Source of the DNA: Pseudomonas nitroreducens TX1
Lineage (GTDB): Bacteria > Pseudomonadota > Gammaproteobacteria > Pseudomonadales > Pseudomonadaceae
Reading direction: 5' to 3'
Length of the DNA stretch: 64,000 nt
Assembly: GCF_000313755.1 (NCBI RefSeq)
Contig: NZ_AMZB01000126.1
Location: 1 to 64,000, forward strand
In this document: positions 1 to 10,171 of the stretch, piece by piece
Layout of the letters: the number at the start of each line of letters is the position of its first letter
Numbering within the stretch: the stretch's first letter is position 1
The notes under the pieces: generated by a model
What the model was told of the DNA's origin: nothing
The model's input: only the letters and a program-made list of their open reading frames with translations
The model's database searches: none
Made by a program: the position numbers and the translations under genes

Positions 1-172
1 CCTCTTCCTAAAGGTAGAGGGGACCCTTCGGTGCAGTGTTGAAACCGAAGTGCCAGCCGGTACAGACAGCTCCCTCTCCCTAAAGGGAGAGGGGACCCTT
101 CGGTGCAGATTGAAACCGAATTGCTAGCCGGTACAGACAGCTCCCTCTCCCTTCAGGGAGAGGGCGGGGGAG
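1..172. repeat. Tandem ~72-bp repeat with hairpin-forming arms
   Basis: Two full units and one partial unit of about 72 bp lie head to tail, starting near 1, 73 and 144. Each begins with a CCTCTCCCTAAAGGGAGAGGG-like palindrome and carries a conserved GGTGCAG..TTGAAACCGAA..GCCGGTACAGACAGCTC segment. The palindrome is the same family seen again at 1326-1448, 33808-33856 and 34563-34600. The array runs off the left window edge, so its copy number is unknown. It is an intergenic repeat upstream of the agmatinase gene. Spacing and unit structure do not fit a CRISPR. Confidence 0.75.
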
Positions 173-235
173 AGGGGCGACCCGGCAGACCCGGAGCGAT
201 CAGGACAAAACCCAAAAGACACCGATGAGGACACC

Positions 236-1198
236 ATGGATCAAGCCCACGACAACGACCAGGCCATCACCCGCGACAGCCTTTACGGCACCGCTGCCGA
301 ATCCACCTACGCCGGCATCACCAGCTTCATGCGCCGCCGCTATAGCCGCGACCTGCGCGGCGTCGACCTGGTGGTCAGCGGCGTACCCTTCGATACCGCC
401 ACCACCAACCGCCCCGGCAGCCGCTTCGGGCCGCGGGCGATCCGCGCCGCCTCGGTGCAGATGGCCTGGGCGCGGCATTTCCCCTGGGAGTTCGACCCCT
501 TCGATCACCTGGCGGTGATCGACTACGGCGACTGCTCCTTCGACCACGGCGTGCCGCAGGAAACCCCGGACGTCATCGAAGCCCACGCCGCGCACATCCT
601 CGATGCCGGTTGCGCGCTGCTGACGCTGGGCGGCGACCACTTCATCAGCTATCCACTGCTCAAGGCCCATGCCAGGAAGCACGGGCCACTGTCGCTGATC
701 CACTTCGACGCCCACAGCGACACCTGGCCGGACGAGGACTGCCAGCGCATCGACCACGGCACCATGTTCTATCACGCCGCCCGCGAGGGGCTGGTCGACC
801 CGTCGCGCTCGGTACAGGTCGGCCTGCGCACCACCAACGACGACGTGATGGGTTTCCAGGTACTCGATGCCCGCGAGGTGCACCGCCATACGCCGCAGGC
901 CATCGCCGAGCGTATTCGCGCGCGGGTGGGCGACCACCCGGTATACCTGACCTTCGACATCGACTGCCTCGACCCGGCCTTCGCCCCGGGCACCGGCACG
1001 CCGGTCTGTGGCGGGCTGAGTTCGCACCAGGCGCTGGAGATCCTCCGCGCGCTGCGCGGCATCAACCTGGTGGGGATGGACGTGGTGGAAGTCGCGCCGC
1101 CCTACGACAGCGCCGAGATCACCGCCCTGGCCGGCGCGACCCTGGCGATGGAGATGATTTGCCTGTACGCGGCGCGGCACAAGCTGGGCGAGCGCTGA
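236..1198 (+). CDS. speB: Agmatinase (ureohydrolase family)
   Basis: This is a 320-residue arginase/agmatinase family enzyme expected to hydrolyse agmatine to putrescine and urea in the cytoplasm. The binuclear manganese motifs are present in order: GGDHF (about residue 132), FDAHSDTW (about 153) and DIDCLDPAFAPGTGTP (about 240). The body matches the E. coli SpeB pattern, with SGVPFDTATTNRPGSRFGP near the N-terminus and GMDVVEVAPPYD near the C-terminus. The start is the ATG at 236, preceded by a GAGGAC stretch. Arginine decarboxylase SpeA, which makes agmatine, lies about 7 kb downstream on the same strand but is not in the same operon. Pseudomonas also has guanidinobutyrase and guanidinopropionase paralogues in this family, so the substrate is inferred from closeness to SpeB. 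Confidence 0.85.
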   Translation: MDQAHDNDQAITRDSLYGTAAESTYAGITSFMRRRYSRDLRGVDLVVSGVPFDTATTNRPGSRFGPRAIRAASVQMAWARHFPWEFDPFDHLAVIDYGDCSFDHGVPQETPDVIEAHAAHILDAGCALLTLGGDHFISYPLLKAHARKHGPLSLIHFDAHSDTWPDEDCQRIDHGTMFYHAAREGLVDPSRSVQVGLRTTNDDVMGFQVLDAREVHRHTPQAIAERIRARVGDHPVYLTFDIDCLDPAFAPGTGTPVCGGLSSHQALEILRALRGINLVGMDVVEVAPPYDSAEITALAGATLAMEMICLYAARHKLGER

Positions 1199-1512
1199 GC
1201 GCCGCCTGAACGGCGTTCGCGAGCGAGCTCGCTCCTACAATCCGAGCACCCTGTAGGGGCGAGGGGGACGCCATCGTTGTTGCTCGAGAATTGCTCCTGC
1301 ACGGAATTGGCATTGTGCCGGGGCATGCCCTCACCCCAGCCCTCTCCCAGAGGGACAAGGAGTCGTCCGTGCCGGCTGAGGCTGAGGTGTCGTCCTGCAC
1401 CGCACGGTCTTCTCTCCCGCTTGCGGGAGAGGGTTAGGGTGAGGGGCTCTTGATCTTCAAGGACGGGGCATGGCCCTGTTCGCGCAGGGAGCGCTCCTAC
1501 AGGTTGGGTCCG
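1199..1512. repeat. Gene-free stretch with three intergenic repeat elements
   Basis: No gene is seen here. The stretch holds a REP-like element GTTCGCGAGCGAGCTCGCTCC (1215-1235, continuing to 1240), a CCCTCACCCCAGCCCTCTCCC arm (from about 1326) whose inverted partner GGGAGAGGGTTAGGGTGAGG ends near 1446, and a degenerate GCGCAGGGAGCGCTCCTACAG element at 1481-1501. The long inverted pair could fold in RNA and may serve as the 3' end of both convergent genes. Confidence 0.6.
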
Positions 1513-3480
1513 TCACACCCGAAACGCCCGCACGGCGGTGTGCAACGCGCCGCCCAGCTCCTGCAGTTGCTCGCCCTGGCTACGCCCCTGGCCGATCAGG
1601 CGCAGGTTCTGGCTGCCCAGTTCATGGATGCGCTCGCTGTGGCAGCGGATCTCGCTGACTGCGCCGCTCTGCTGAGCGGAGCTCTCGGCGATGCGCTGGG
1701 CCATGCTGGCGATGGTGCGGATGGCACCGACCACCTCGTCCAGCGCACCCTCGGCGGCGCCGGCCTGGTTGGCGGTGACTTCGGCGTGCTCGACCTGGCT
1801 GCGCATCGCCTCCACGGACTGCCGCGCCGCTTGCTGCAGGCGCGCGGTGAGCTGCTGGATTTCCTCGGTGGCGCCGGCGGTGCGCAGGGCCAGCGAGCGC
1901 ACCTCCTCGGCAACCACGGCAAACCCGCGGCCTTGCTCGCCGGCTCGTGCGGCCTCGATGGCGGCGTTGAGCGCCAGCAGATTGGTCTGCTCGGCGATGG
2001 AGCGGATCACCCCCAGTACGTTGGCGATGGTGGCCGACTCTTCCGCCAGGTTCTCGATGGCCTGGGCGTTGCTCTGCACTTCGTCCACCAGCGCGCGCAT
2101 GCCGCTCAAGCTGTTGCCGATCACCTGCTGGCCCTGCTCGACGGCCATGCCGGCGGCGTGGCTGGCCGAAGCCGCCTGGCTGGCATCGCCGGCCACTTGC
2201 TGGATCGCCGCTTCCATATGGCCCAGCGCGTCGCGGATTTCCCCGGTATCGCTGGCCTGGCGTTCCGCACCGGCGTGCAGGCCCCCGCTCAACTCGGCCA
2301 GGGCGCGGCTGCTGCCGGCCACTTCCTCGGCGCGCTGGTGGATGGTGCCGACCAGGGTTCCGAGGAAGTCGCGCAGGCGATTCAGGGATTCCTGCAGTTC
2401 CAGCAGATCGCGGGTGCGGGTGGCCAGGGCAATGGGTTGGGCGAAATCGCCACGGGCCCAGGTCGAGAGCGCCGGGACCAGTTGGCCGAGCACGCGCGCC
2501 AGGCGGCGCTGCAGGGTGTCGATAAGCAGCGCGGTAGCCAGGATCAGGGCGATCAGCGCGCCCTGGATGACGCGCACCTGCGCCTGGATCTTCGAACGCT
2601 CCTCGCGCACCTGTGGCTCCAGGGTCGCCAGTGCCTGCTGCACGGCGCCCACGCGCTGGGCAGTGGCGCTGGCCAGTTGCTGGCGCTGGGCGATCAACTG
2701 GCGGGTGCGATCGAGTTCGTCCGGATAGCGGCGCAGCACGCTGGCGAGATCGCGCTTGAGGGTGACGCCGCGGTCCTCGCTCTGGGCCTCGGCGGTTGGC
2801 TGGGATTCCAGGCCCATCATCGCGGCGAAGTCATCGGAGGCGGAGGCCTGTTGTTCGAGTACGCCGAGCAGTGGCAGGGCATCGATGCGTACGGCCAGCT
2901 GGCGCAGGGTTTCCAGCTCGCGCTGGATGTCTTCGGCCAATGCCGGATTGCCACTTTCCACCAGCTTGGCGCGGGCATGGGCCAGGCGCGTCAGGTGCAG
3001 GCCGGCTTGCAGCAGCGGGGGGCGGTACGCGGTGGCGGCGGGATTCTGGCTGGAGTCGGCATAGGCGCCGAGCTGGTCCAGCGCGGCCAGCAGCTCGCGC
3101 TCGGCCTGCAGCAGCAGGCCTTGCGGGTCGCCAGCCAGCTTGCCGGCGGCGAGCAACTGGTTGCCGCTGAACTGGTGCAGTTCGTCGAGACTCTGGCCGA
3201 GCAGCTGGCTGAGGCTGTCCGGCAGTTGCGGCAGCTCCCGGGCGAGTTCGTCCAGGCCTTGCTGGGCGGCCTTCTGCTTGAGCGCGTCACCGCTGGCGAG
3301 GTAGGCCTGGATGTTCTGCGCGACCTGTCGCTCGAAGCCCTGGGAGAGTTCCAGGTAGCGATCCATCAGGGTGAAGGGACGCTCCAGGGCGCGCTGCGAC
3401 CACCACAGGGTGGCGCCCAGCGCGAGACACACGAGCAGGAGCAGGACGGTATTGAGGTTGGTGAGCAGCTTGAGGCGCAT
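1513..3480 (-). CDS. ctpL: Methyl-accepting chemotaxis protein, CtpL-like
   Basis: This is a 655-residue inner-membrane chemoreceptor. A first membrane segment lies at about residues 8-28 ([19 protein letters not shown]). A long, mostly helical periplasmic sensor of about 270 residues follows, then a second membrane segment near residue 305 ([16 protein letters not shown]), a HAMP-like linker and the cytoplasmic signalling hairpin with the invariant tip [19 protein letters not shown]. The helical periplasmic domain is of the bimodular type. Neighbouring gcbA, DUF2333, NUDIX, yciH and speA reproduce the order around PA4844 in P. aeruginosa, where the receptor CtpL is linked to taxis toward inorganic phosphate. 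The ligand here is inferred from that synteny and from similar length. It is transcribed away from gcbA's 3' end with a 134-bp gap. Confidence 0.85.
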   Translation of the reverse strand: MRLKLLTNLNTVLLLLVCLALGATLWWSQRALERPFTLMDRYLELSQGFERQVAQNIQAYLASGDALKQKAAQQGLDELARELPQLPDSLSQLLGQSLDELHQFSGNQLLAAGKLAGDPQGLLLQAERELLAALDQLGAYADSSQNPAATAYRPPLLQAGLHLTRLAHARAKLVESGNPALAEDIQRELETLRQLAVRIDALPLLGVLEQQASASDDFAAMMGLESQPTAEAQSEDRGVTLKRDLASVLRRYPDELDRTRQLIAQRQQLASATAQRVGAVQQALATLEPQVREERSKIQAQVRVIQGALIALILATALLIDTLQRRLARVLGQLVPALSTWARGDFAQPIALATRTRDLLELQESLNRLRDFLGTLVGTIHQRAEEVAGSSRALAELSGGLHAGAERQASDTGEIRDALGHMEAAIQQVAGDASQAASASHAAGMAVEQGQQVIGNSLSGMRALVDEVQSNAQAIENLAEESATIANVLGVIRSIAEQTNLLALNAAIEAARAGEQGRGFAVVAEEVRSLALRTAGATEEIQQLTARLQQAARQSVEAMRSQVEHAEVTANQAGAAEGALDEVVGAIRTIASMAQRIAESSAQQSGAVSEIRCHSERIHELGSQNLRLIGQGRSQGEQLQELGGALHTAVRAFRV

Positions 3481-3614
3481 GGCAGGTCTCGACCGACAGC
3501 GAAAATACGGCGAGCCCTGAACCTATTGCAGTTTCGTTACTGCCTGATGACACGGTGCCAGCATTCGGTCGGAAAATCGCGCGGCAGAGCGCCGCGCCAG
3601 ACCGGCGGCGGGTG

Positions 3615-5240
3615 TTACCTGTAGACCTCGACGCGGTTGCGGCCGCCGTGCTTGGCGGTGTACAGCGCCTCGTCCGCCTGCTTGGCGAGGGTCTTGATGT
3701 CCATGTCATCGCCCAGCTCGGCGATGCCGCAGCTGAAGGTGCAGGAAAGGTCATGGGGTTGCGCCGGATAGCGGATTTCGGCGAAGCGCTGACGAATTTC
3801 CTCGAGCACCTTGTGTGCCGAGGCGGCGTCGGTGTCCGGCAGTACCACGGCGAACTCCTCGCCCCCGTAACGGCCGATGTGGTCGGTCTTGCGCAGGCGC
3901 TGCTTGAGGAACAGCGCCAGGCTCTTGATCACCCGGTCGCCCATGGGATGGCCGTAGGTGTCGTTGACCCGCTTGAAGTGGTCGATATCGAGCATCGCGA
4001 AGGTCAGCGGGCGCTCCTCGCGGCGCGCACGGAAGCGGGCATCGTCGAGCAGTTGCAAGGTGTGGGTGTGGTTGTACAGGCCGGTAAGGCTGTCGCGCAC
4101 CATCCGCGCCTTCAGGCTGCGGGCGCGGGCGGCGCGGTTGCGCACAGTGGCGATCAGGTGGCGCGGCTTGATCGGCTTGGTGAGGAAGTCGTCGCCGCCT
4201 TCGCTCATCGCGTCGAGTTGCTTGTCCAGGTCGTCCTCGGCGGACAGGTAGATGATCGGCACGCTCACATGGCGCTCGTGCTGGCGGATCACCTTGGCCA
4301 GCTCCGTGCCCAGGCACTCGGGCATGTACATGTCGAGGATGATCAGGTCCGGCTGGAACTCGGCCAGTTCGGCCATGACCGACAGCGGCGCGGTGAGCGC
4401 GCGGGTGACGATGCCGGCGCTGTTGAGGACCATCTCGGTGTGCGCAGCCTGGGCGCGGGAGTCGTCGACGATCAGCACGCGGAAAGGCTCGTAATGGGCC
4501 ACGCGGGTCAGCGTTTCGATCTTCTCCAGAAGGCCGGAGGCGTCCAGTGCGCCGCTGAAGAAGTCCTGGCCACCGGCGCGGGCAGCGGCCAGGCGGGTCG
4601 GGGTGTCAGTTTCCTCATGGCTGAAGAACAGGACCGGCAGCTTGTGCTTGAGGCCGGCCTGGGCCTCGTCGGCCAGCGCCAGGCCCTGGCCGCCGGCGAA
4701 GTCGATTTCCATGACGATGGCCGCCGGATGGCGGTCGGCCATGGCGGCGCGAAAAGCGTTGGCGTGTTCGCACGGCTGCGCAGCCATGCCGAAGAATTCC
4801 AGCTGCTGGGCCAGGCGTTCGGCGCGTTCGAGATCCTGCAGGGCGAGATAAACCGGCTTGCGCAGTGGCGGCAGGTGGGTCTGTTCGAACTGGTCGCCGT
4901 GGCGCAGGCCGGTGCGCGAAAGGCGTTGCATCAGGCGGTTGAGTTCGGTGATCAGCTCGCTGGAGAGGCGCCCGCGGTTATCCTGCACGGCGCGCAGGCA
5001 GTGGTCGATGGCCTTGGCCAGGTCCGCGTGCTCGGCCTGCTCGAAGCGTTCGGCGTAGCGCTGCAGGCGCAGGCAGGCCTCGGCAAGCTCAGCCATCCCC
5101 GCGCTGTTCCATTCCGAGCGCGACAGGCGTTGCCAGACTTCCAGCAGGTGACGGGCCTGGTGGATTACCCGCTGGGCGAAGTGATGCTTGAGGCGGTCGA
5201 GGGATGGATCATCGAGCTCGGTCATCGCGCGCTTCTTCAT
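3615..5240 (-). CDS. gcbA: Diguanylate cyclase with two receiver domains, GcbA
   Basis: This is a 541-residue cytoplasmic c-di-GMP synthase. A helical, Hpt-like N-terminal region (about 1-110) is followed by a first receiver-like domain in which the phospho-acceptor region reads AIVMEID and is degenerate. A canonical second receiver follows (FRVLIVDDSRAQ; acceptor in LIILDMYMP). The C-terminal GGDEF domain has the active-site variant RYGGEEF and an intact inhibitory site RKTD five residues upstream. The layout and locus match GcbA (PA4843), which affects attachment and biofilm dispersal. The ATG at 5240 has no clear ribosome site. The second ATG at 5225 (MTELDD) is an equally good start. Confidence 0.88.
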   Translation of the reverse strand: MKKRAMTELDDPSLDRLKHHFAQRVIHQARHLLEVWQRLSRSEWNSAGMAELAEACLRLQRYAERFEQAEHADLAKAIDHCLRAVQDNRGRLSSELITELNRLMQRLSRTGLRHGDQFEQTHLPPLRKPVYLALQDLERAERLAQQLEFFGMAAQPCEHANAFRAAMADRHPAAIVMEIDFAGGQGLALADEAQAGLKHKLPVLFFSHEETDTPTRLAAARAGGQDFFSGALDASGLLEKIETLTRVAHYEPFRVLIVDDSRAQAAHTEMVLNSAGIVTRALTAPLSVMAELAEFQPDLIILDMYMPECLGTELAKVIRQHERHVSVPIIYLSAEDDLDKQLDAMSEGGDDFLTKPIKPRHLIATVRNRAARARSLKARMVRDSLTGLYNHTHTLQLLDDARFRARREERPLTFAMLDIDHFKRVNDTYGHPMGDRVIKSLALFLKQRLRKTDHIGRYGGEEFAVVLPDTDAASAHKVLEEIRQRFAEIRYPAQPHDLSCTFSCGIAELGDDMDIKTLAKQADEALYTAKHGGRNRVEVYR

Positions 5241-5513
5241 GGAGCCGTACCGGCGGCCTGCGGGGCGAAGATGTTTCCGCCGTGATACACAGTGATGGCC
5301 CTATGCTACCAATCCTTGATGGCAATAACAGTGCCTTCGGTCAAACATCCGAAGCTTTGTAATTCGCAGCATTACCTAGCACCATGCGCAGGGTAGGCTG
5401 CGCTGACCCGCCTGCGTGCGGCATGCTTGCGCAGCGGGGCCTAAAATCCCGGCACCCTGGGGCCGGTTGTGGGTCCAAGCTATCTTCGAATTCGGGACAT
5501 CAAGGAACTTGCC

Positions 5514-6578
5514 ATGTGGAACTGGAAGAAACGCGGCTCCGTGCGTGATCGCGTGAACGACTCGGTGGACGACGCCCGCGCCTACTTCAGCGGCCCCTGG
5601 CTGGGCCGCGTGCTGGGCGGTCTGCTGGGCGTCTACCTGGTGGTCTGCGGGGCGATCGGCTGGTACTGGAGCCAGGAGCCGGACCTCTTCCCCGTGCAGC
5701 AGAACGCCCAGGCCGCCGCCGAGCGCGCCGGCCGCCAGATGGTGGTGGGCTACACCACCGTGGAAACCCTCAAGGAAGTGGTTGCCACGCTGCTCAACAA
5801 GCCGGGCGGCTACCTGTCCAACGACATCTTCCCGCCGGGCGTCTGGCTGGACAACATGCCCAGCTGGGAATACGGCGCCCTGGTCCAGGTGCGCGACCTG
5901 TCCCGCGCGCTGCGCAAGGACTTCGCCCGCTCGCAGTCGCAGTCCACCGAGGACGCCGACCTTGCACGCGCCGAGCCGCGCTTCAACTTCGACAACAAGA
6001 GCTGGGCGCTGCCGTCCTCCGAATCGGAGTATGCCGAGGGCATCAAGTCGCTGGACCGCTACCTTGCCCGTCTCTCCGCCGACCCGGCCGGCGCGCAGTT
6101 CTATGCTCGCGCCGACAGCCTGAACAACTGGCTGGGCGACGTTTCCACGCGCCTGGGCTCGCTGTCCCAGCGCCTCTCGGCCAGCGTCGGCCGGGTCAAG
6201 CTGAACACCAACATCACCCCGCTCAAGCCGGTCACCCCGGGCCAGGCGCCGGAAGTCGAGGAAGTGATCCAGGAAACCCCCTGGATGCAGATCGACAACG
6301 TGTTCTACGAAGCCCGCGGCCAGGCCTGGGCGCTGTCGCACATCCTGCGCGCCATCGAGGTGGACTTCGCCGACGTGCTGGCGAAGAAGAACGCCACCGT
6401 CAGCGTGCGCCAGATCATCCGTGAGCTGGAGGCCGCCGAGGCGCCGCTGTGGAGCCCGATGGTCCTCAACGGCAGTGGTTTCGGCGTACTGGCCAACCAC
6501 TCGCTGGTGATGGCCAACTACATTTCCCGCGCCAACGCCGCGATCATCGATCTGCGCCAACTGCTGGCCCAGGGCTGA
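5514..6578 (+). CDS. DUF2333 family membrane protein
   Basis: This 354-residue protein corresponds to PA4842 by synteny. The start chosen is the ATG at 5514 (MWNWKKRGS), preceded by CAAGGAA at a good distance. A GTG at 5469 would add 15 residues and has no visible ribosome site. One membrane segment near residues 27-50 (VLGGLLGVYLVVCGAIGWYW) anchors a large, probably periplasmic helical domain of about 290 residues. No catalytic motif is seen and the family has no assigned function known to me. The stop TGA overlaps the next ATG by one base (TGATG), so it is translationally coupled to the NUDIX gene. Confidence 0.8.
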   Translation: MWNWKKRGSVRDRVNDSVDDARAYFSGPWLGRVLGGLLGVYLVVCGAIGWYWSQEPDLFPVQQNAQAAAERAGRQMVVGYTTVETLKEVVATLLNKPGGYLSNDIFPPGVWLDNMPSWEYGALVQVRDLSRALRKDFARSQSQSTEDADLARAEPRFNFDNKSWALPSSESEYAEGIKSLDRYLARLSADPAGAQFYARADSLNNWLGDVSTRLGSLSQRLSASVGRVKLNTNITPLKPVTPGQAPEVEEVIQETPWMQIDNVFYEARGQAWALSHILRAIEVDFADVLAKKNATVSVRQIIRELEAAEAPLWSPMVLNGSGFGVLANHSLVMANYISRANAAIIDLRQLLAQG

Positions 6579-7117
6579 TGGACGGCATCAGCGACAAGGA
6601 AGCCGCCCACCGGGCGGCTTCGGACGCCGAACTGGTCGCCTGGGTGAACCGCGACGACCAGCTCAAGGGCAGCCTGCCGCGTGCGCAATTGCGCGAGCGC
6701 GGGCTGATCGGCCGGGGCACCTTCGTCCTGCTGTTCAACTCTGCCGGCGAGCTGTGCGTGCACCGCCGCACGCTGAGCAAGGCGATCTACCCCGGCTACT
6801 GGGACCCGGCCGCCGGTGGCATGGTGCAGGCGGACGAGAGCTACGCCCAATCCGCCGCCCGTGAGCTGGAAGAAGAGCTGGGCATTTTTGGCGTCGAGTT
6901 GCGCGAGCACGGTTCGTTCTTCTTCGACCAGCCGGACAACCGCCTGTGGTGCGCAGTGTTCTCCGCCGTGTCCGATGCGCCGCTGAAGTTGCAACCCGAA
7001 GAAGTCATGGAAGCGCGCTTCATCGATCCGCATCAGGTGCTGGCCGAGGCCAGGGCGGGCACGCCGTACTGTCCGGATTCGCTGGCGGCGCTGCGCAAGT
7101 ACCTGGTCAGCTTCTGA
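6578..7117 (+). CDS. NUDIX hydrolase, YfcD-like
   Basis: This is a 179-residue cytoplasmic NUDIX hydrolase. The Nudix box is intact: GMVQADESYAQSAARELEEE (about 92-111) followed by LG, satisfying GX5EX7REXXEEXG. Upstream strand residues FVLLFNSAGELCVHRR and YPGYWDPAAGG are typical of the YfcD / IPP-isomerase-like branch. Physiological substrates of YfcD proteins are not settled. The ATG at 6578 overlaps the DUF2333 stop, so the two form a coupled pair. An in-frame upstream extension to 6449 lies wholly inside the DUF2333 gene and was discarded. Confidence 0.82.
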   Translation: MDGISDKEAAHRAASDAELVAWVNRDDQLKGSLPRAQLRERGLIGRGTFVLLFNSAGELCVHRRTLSKAIYPGYWDPAAGGMVQADESYAQSAARELEEELGIFGVELREHGSFFFDQPDNRLWCAVFSAVSDAPLKLQPEEVMEARFIDPHQVLAEARAGTPYCPDSLAALRKYLVSF

Positions 7118-7144
7118 CCCCGGCCTCGGGCTGGGCAGCTCTTC

Positions 7145-7212
7145 TGTAGGAGCGAGCTTGCTCGCGAACCGACTCCGCAGCGGGCCCGTTCGCGAGCAAG
7201 CTCGCTCCTACA
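7145..7212. repeat. REP-type inverted pair
   Basis: TGTAGGAGCGAGCTTGCTCG at 7145-7164 and CGAGCAAGCTCGCTCCTACA (7193-7212) are inverted copies of the common Pseudomonas REP element, separated by about 28 bp. They lie in the 309-bp gap between the NUDIX gene and yciH. The pair can form a long stem in DNA or RNA and may protect or end the NUDIX mRNA. No other gene is seen in the gap. Confidence 0.8.
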
Positions 7213-7426
7213 ACCGCCCTGCCGCGCAGGCATGTCGCCAAACCGCCGATCAATGACGCATTTTCGCTCTTAGCATTTGCCTCCAATGCTGCTAAATTGC
7301 GCGACCTTTCCGGCAGGGTCCTCCGCCGGGATTTGCGCAGCCCCTGCCTGAGTGGGGCGTCGCGGTCGGCGCCAGCCGGCCATTCGTTGACCTGGCCCGA
7401 AGAGGCCAATCCTGGGGATAAGCCCG

Positions 7427-7798
7427 GTGGTCAAGAAAGCCTCCTCCCTGTCCGCCCTCGGCGGGCTCGTCTACTCCACTGATACCGGCCGGCACTGCCC
7501 GGACTGCAATCAGCCCATTGGCGCGTGCATCTGCAAGCAGGCCGAGATTCCGGCCGGCGATGGCATCGCTCGCGTGCGTCGGGAAACCAAGGGCCGCGGT
7601 GGAAAGACCGTGACCACGGTGACCGGCGTGCCGCTGGCGGCCGATGCGCTGAAGGACCTGGCTACCGCGCTGAAGAAGCGCTGCGGTACAGGTGGCGCTT
7701 TGAAGGACGGCATCATCGAGATCCAGGGCGACCATGTCGACCTGCTGCTCGAGGAGCTGCAGAAGCGCGGCCTCAAGGCGAAGAAATCCGGCGGCTGA
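7427..7798 (+). CDS. yciH: SUI1/eIF1-like translation factor YciH
   Basis: This 123-residue protein has the SUI1 fold signature. A short N-terminal zinc-ribbon-like segment (CPDCNQPIGACIC, about 24-36) precedes the SUI1 core with RVRRETKGRGGKTVTTV, KKRCGTGGALKDG and IEIQGDH. Bacterial YciH resembles eIF1 and is thought to discriminate against poor initiation complexes. The start is a GTG at 7427, preceded by GGGGATAAG. It corresponds to PA4840 and sits immediately upstream of speA. Confidence 0.88.
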   Translation: MVKKASSLSALGGLVYSTDTGRHCPDCNQPIGACICKQAEIPAGDGIARVRRETKGRGGKTVTTVTGVPLAADALKDLATALKKRCGTGGALKDGIIEIQGDHVDLLLEELQKRGLKAKKSGG

Positions 7799-8082
7799 GC
7801 CGCCCTGCTGCTTGTCTGAAGGGGCAAGCGACTCTCCCCTGTCGAGAACGGGTTCCAGGCGATGTGCCTCCGCACATGGCCGGCAAGCCCTTTCCCTAGA
7901 TGGGAGATTTATCGGCGCGCCCTGGGCGTGTCGTCGGATTTTCCTAAACTTACCGCCAAAGCCGGCGGTCAACACGGCAACGTCACGAGGCCCGGCTAGG
8001 TTTAACCACCAGGCTTGACGACTCACCCGCACGCCGGGCGGGCGCCTGCACACATTCGCGCAATCTGAGGAGACCACCCCGC

Positions 8083-9996
8083 ATGGCCGCTAGACGGACC
8101 CGCAAAGACGACGGCAGCAACTGGACCGTGGCTGACAGCCGCAGCATCTACGGAATTCGCCACTGGGGCGCTGGCTACTACGCCATCAACGACGCCGGTA
8201 ACGTGGAAGTTCGCCCGCAGGGCGCCGATGCCCAGCCGATCGATCTGCACGTGGTGGTCGAGCAGCTGCGCGAGGCGGGCCTGTCTCTGCCGCTGCTGGT
8301 GCGCTTCCCGGACATCCTCCAGGACCGCGTGCGCAAACTCACCGGCGCCTTCGACGCCAACATCGCGCGCCTGGAATACACCAGCCGCTACACCGCGCTG
8401 TACCCGATCAAGGTCAACCAGCAGGAAGCGGTGGTGGAAAGCATCATCGCCACCCAGAACGTTTCCATCGGCCTGGAAGCCGGCTCCAAGCCCGAGCTGA
8501 TGGCCGTGCTGGCGCTGGCGCCCAAGGGCGGCACCATCGTCTGCAACGGCTACAAGGACCGCGAGTTCATCAAGCTGGCGCTGATGGGGCAGAAGCTCGG
8601 CCACAACGTGTTCATCGTGATCGAGAAGGAATCCGAGGTGCAGCTGGTGATCGAGGAGGCCGCCGTGATCGGCGTGCTGCCCCAGGTCGGCCTGCGCGTG
8701 CGCCTGTCCTCGCTGGCCTCCTCCAAGTGGGCCGATACCGGTGGCGAGAAGGCCAAGTTCGGCCTGTCCGCCGCGCAGCTGCTGTCGGTGGTCGAGCGCT
8801 TCCGCGCCGCCGGCCTGGACCAGGGCGTGCGCCTGCTGCACTTCCACATGGGGTCGCAGATCGCCAACCTGGCCGACTACCAGCACGGCTTCAAGGAAGC
8901 CATCCGCTACTACGGCGAACTGCGCGCCCTCGGCCTGCCGGTGGACCACGTGGACGTCGGCGGTGGCCTGGGCGTGGACTACGACGGCACCCACTCGCGC
9001 AACGCCAGCTCGATCAACTACGACATCGACGACTACGCCGGTGTGGTGGTGGGCATGCTGAAAGAGTTCTGCGACGCGCAGGGCCTGCCGCATCCGCACA
9101 TCTTCTCCGAGAGCGGCCGCGCGCTGACCGCGCACCACGCGGTGCTGATCACCCAGGTCACCGACGTCGAGCGCCACAACGACGAAGTGCCGAAGATCAC
9201 CGACCTGGCCGAACAGCCGGAAATCGTCCAGTGGCTGGCCGACCTGCTCGGCCCGACCGACGCCGAGATGGTCACCGAGACCTACTGGCGCGCCACCCAC
9301 TACATGAGCGACGCCGCCGCGCAGTACGCCGAGGGCAAGATCAGCCTGGCGCAGAAGGCCCTGGCCGAGCAGTGCTACTTCGCCATCTGCCGCCGCCTGC
9401 ACAACCAGCTCAAGGCGCACCAGCGCTCGCACCGCCAGGTGCTCGACGAGCTCAACGACAAGCTGGCCGACAAGTACATCTGCAACTTCTCGGTGTTCCA
9501 GAGCCTGCCCGACACCTGGGCCATCGGCCAGGTGCTGCCGATCCTGCCGATCCACCGCCTGGGCGAGGAACCGACCCGCCGCGCGGTGCTGCAGGACCTG
9601 ACCTGCGATTCCGACGGCAAGATCACCCAGTACGTCGACGAGCAGAGCATCGAGACCAGCATGCCGGTGCACGACGTGAAGGAAGGCGAGGACTACCTGA
9701 TCGGCACCTTCCTGGTCGGCGCCTACCAGGAGATCCTCGGCGACATGCACAACCTGTTCGGCGACACCGACTCGGTGAACGTCTACCAGAACGCCGACGG
9801 CAGCTACTACCACGCCGGCATCGAGACCCATGACACCATCGAGGACATGCTGCGCTATGTGCACCTGTCGCCCGAGGAGCTGATGACCCACTACCGCGAC
9901 AAGGTCGCCGGGGCCAAGCTCACCGTGCGCGAGCGTACCCAGTATCTCGACGCGCTGCGCCTGGGACTGACCCGTTCGGCCTACCTGTCGTCCTGA
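8083..9996 (+). CDS. speA: Biosynthetic arginine decarboxylase
   Basis: This 637-residue PLP-dependent (alanine racemase-like fold) enzyme converts arginine to agmatine and CO2, the first step of the agmatine route to putrescine. PLP lysine context: [10 protein letters not shown] (about 105). Other family motifs are [32 protein letters not shown] and [11 protein letters not shown]. Length matches SpeA (about 630-660). The ATG at 8083 follows GAGGAG. Agmatinase at 236-1198 would use its product. The 284-bp leader after yciH shows no obvious riboswitch. A strong terminator follows at 10021. Confidence 0.95.
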   Translation: MAARRTRKDDGSNWTVADSRSIYGIRHWGAGYYAINDAGNVEVRPQGADAQPIDLHVVVEQLREAGLSLPLLVRFPDILQDRVRKLTGAFDANIARLEYTSRYTALYPIKVNQQEAVVESIIATQNVSIGLEAGSKPELMAVLALAPKGGTIVCNGYKDREFIKLALMGQKLGHNVFIVIEKESEVQLVIEEAAVIGVLPQVGLRVRLSSLASSKWADTGGEKAKFGLSAAQLLSVVERFRAAGLDQGVRLLHFHMGSQIANLADYQHGFKEAIRYYGELRALGLPVDHVDVGGGLGVDYDGTHSRNASSINYDIDDYAGVVVGMLKEFCDAQGLPHPHIFSESGRALTAHHAVLITQVTDVERHNDEVPKITDLAEQPEIVQWLADLLGPTDAEMVTETYWRATHYMSDAAAQYAEGKISLAQKALAEQCYFAICRRLHNQLKAHQRSHRQVLDELNDKLADKYICNFSVFQSLPDTWAIGQVLPILPIHRLGEEPTRRAVLQDLTCDSDGKITQYVDEQSIETSMPVHDVKEGEDYLIGTFLVGAYQEILGDMHNLFGDTDSVNVYQNADGSYYHAGIETHDTIEDMLRYVHLSPEELMTHYRDKVAGAKLTVRERTQYLDALRLGLTRSAYLSS

Positions 9997-10020
9997 TGGA
10001 TCGGCTGTCCGTGTGACGAA

Positions 10021-10045
10021 AGCCCCGCTTCGGCGGGGCTTTTTC
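10021..10045 (+). terminator. Rho-independent terminator after speA
   Basis: AGCCCCGC-TTCG-GCGGGGCT forms a perfect 8-bp GC-rich stem with a stable UUCG loop, followed by TTTTC, 24 bp after the speA stop codon. Confidence 0.92.
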
Positions 10046-10084
10046 ATGCTCGCTCCTTCAGGGATACCCGGTGATGGTCAGATC

Positions 10085-10160
10085 GTAGGGCGGATAACGC
10101 GCCAGCGTTATCCGCCGTGAGGCAATCGGCGGATAACCCGTTCCGGGTTATGCGCCCTAC
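10085..10160. repeat. GTAGGGCGGATAAC-type intergenic repeat
   Basis: The element is bounded by GTAGGGCGGATAACGC and the inverse GGTTATGCGCCCTAC, with internal inverted TTATCCGCC / GGCGGATAA arms. The same family recurs at 35664-35752. It lies in the convergent gap between speA and nrdG. Confidence 0.75.
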
Positions 10161-10171
10161 GCTCCTGGTGT

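Noticed and set aside
1-172. The repeat array at the left edge as a CRISPR
   Set aside because: The whole ~72-bp unit is repeated, without unique spacers, and its palindrome family is dispersed elsewhere in the window.
1450-3624. A 724-codon plus-strand frame opposite ctpL
   Set aside because: It is a shadow frame; the minus strand encodes a chemoreceptor with an invariant signalling tip.
8023-10047. A 674-codon open frame antisense to speA
   Set aside because: It is a shadow of the arginine decarboxylase gene, with repetitive low-information residues and no start signal. It also spans the speA terminator.
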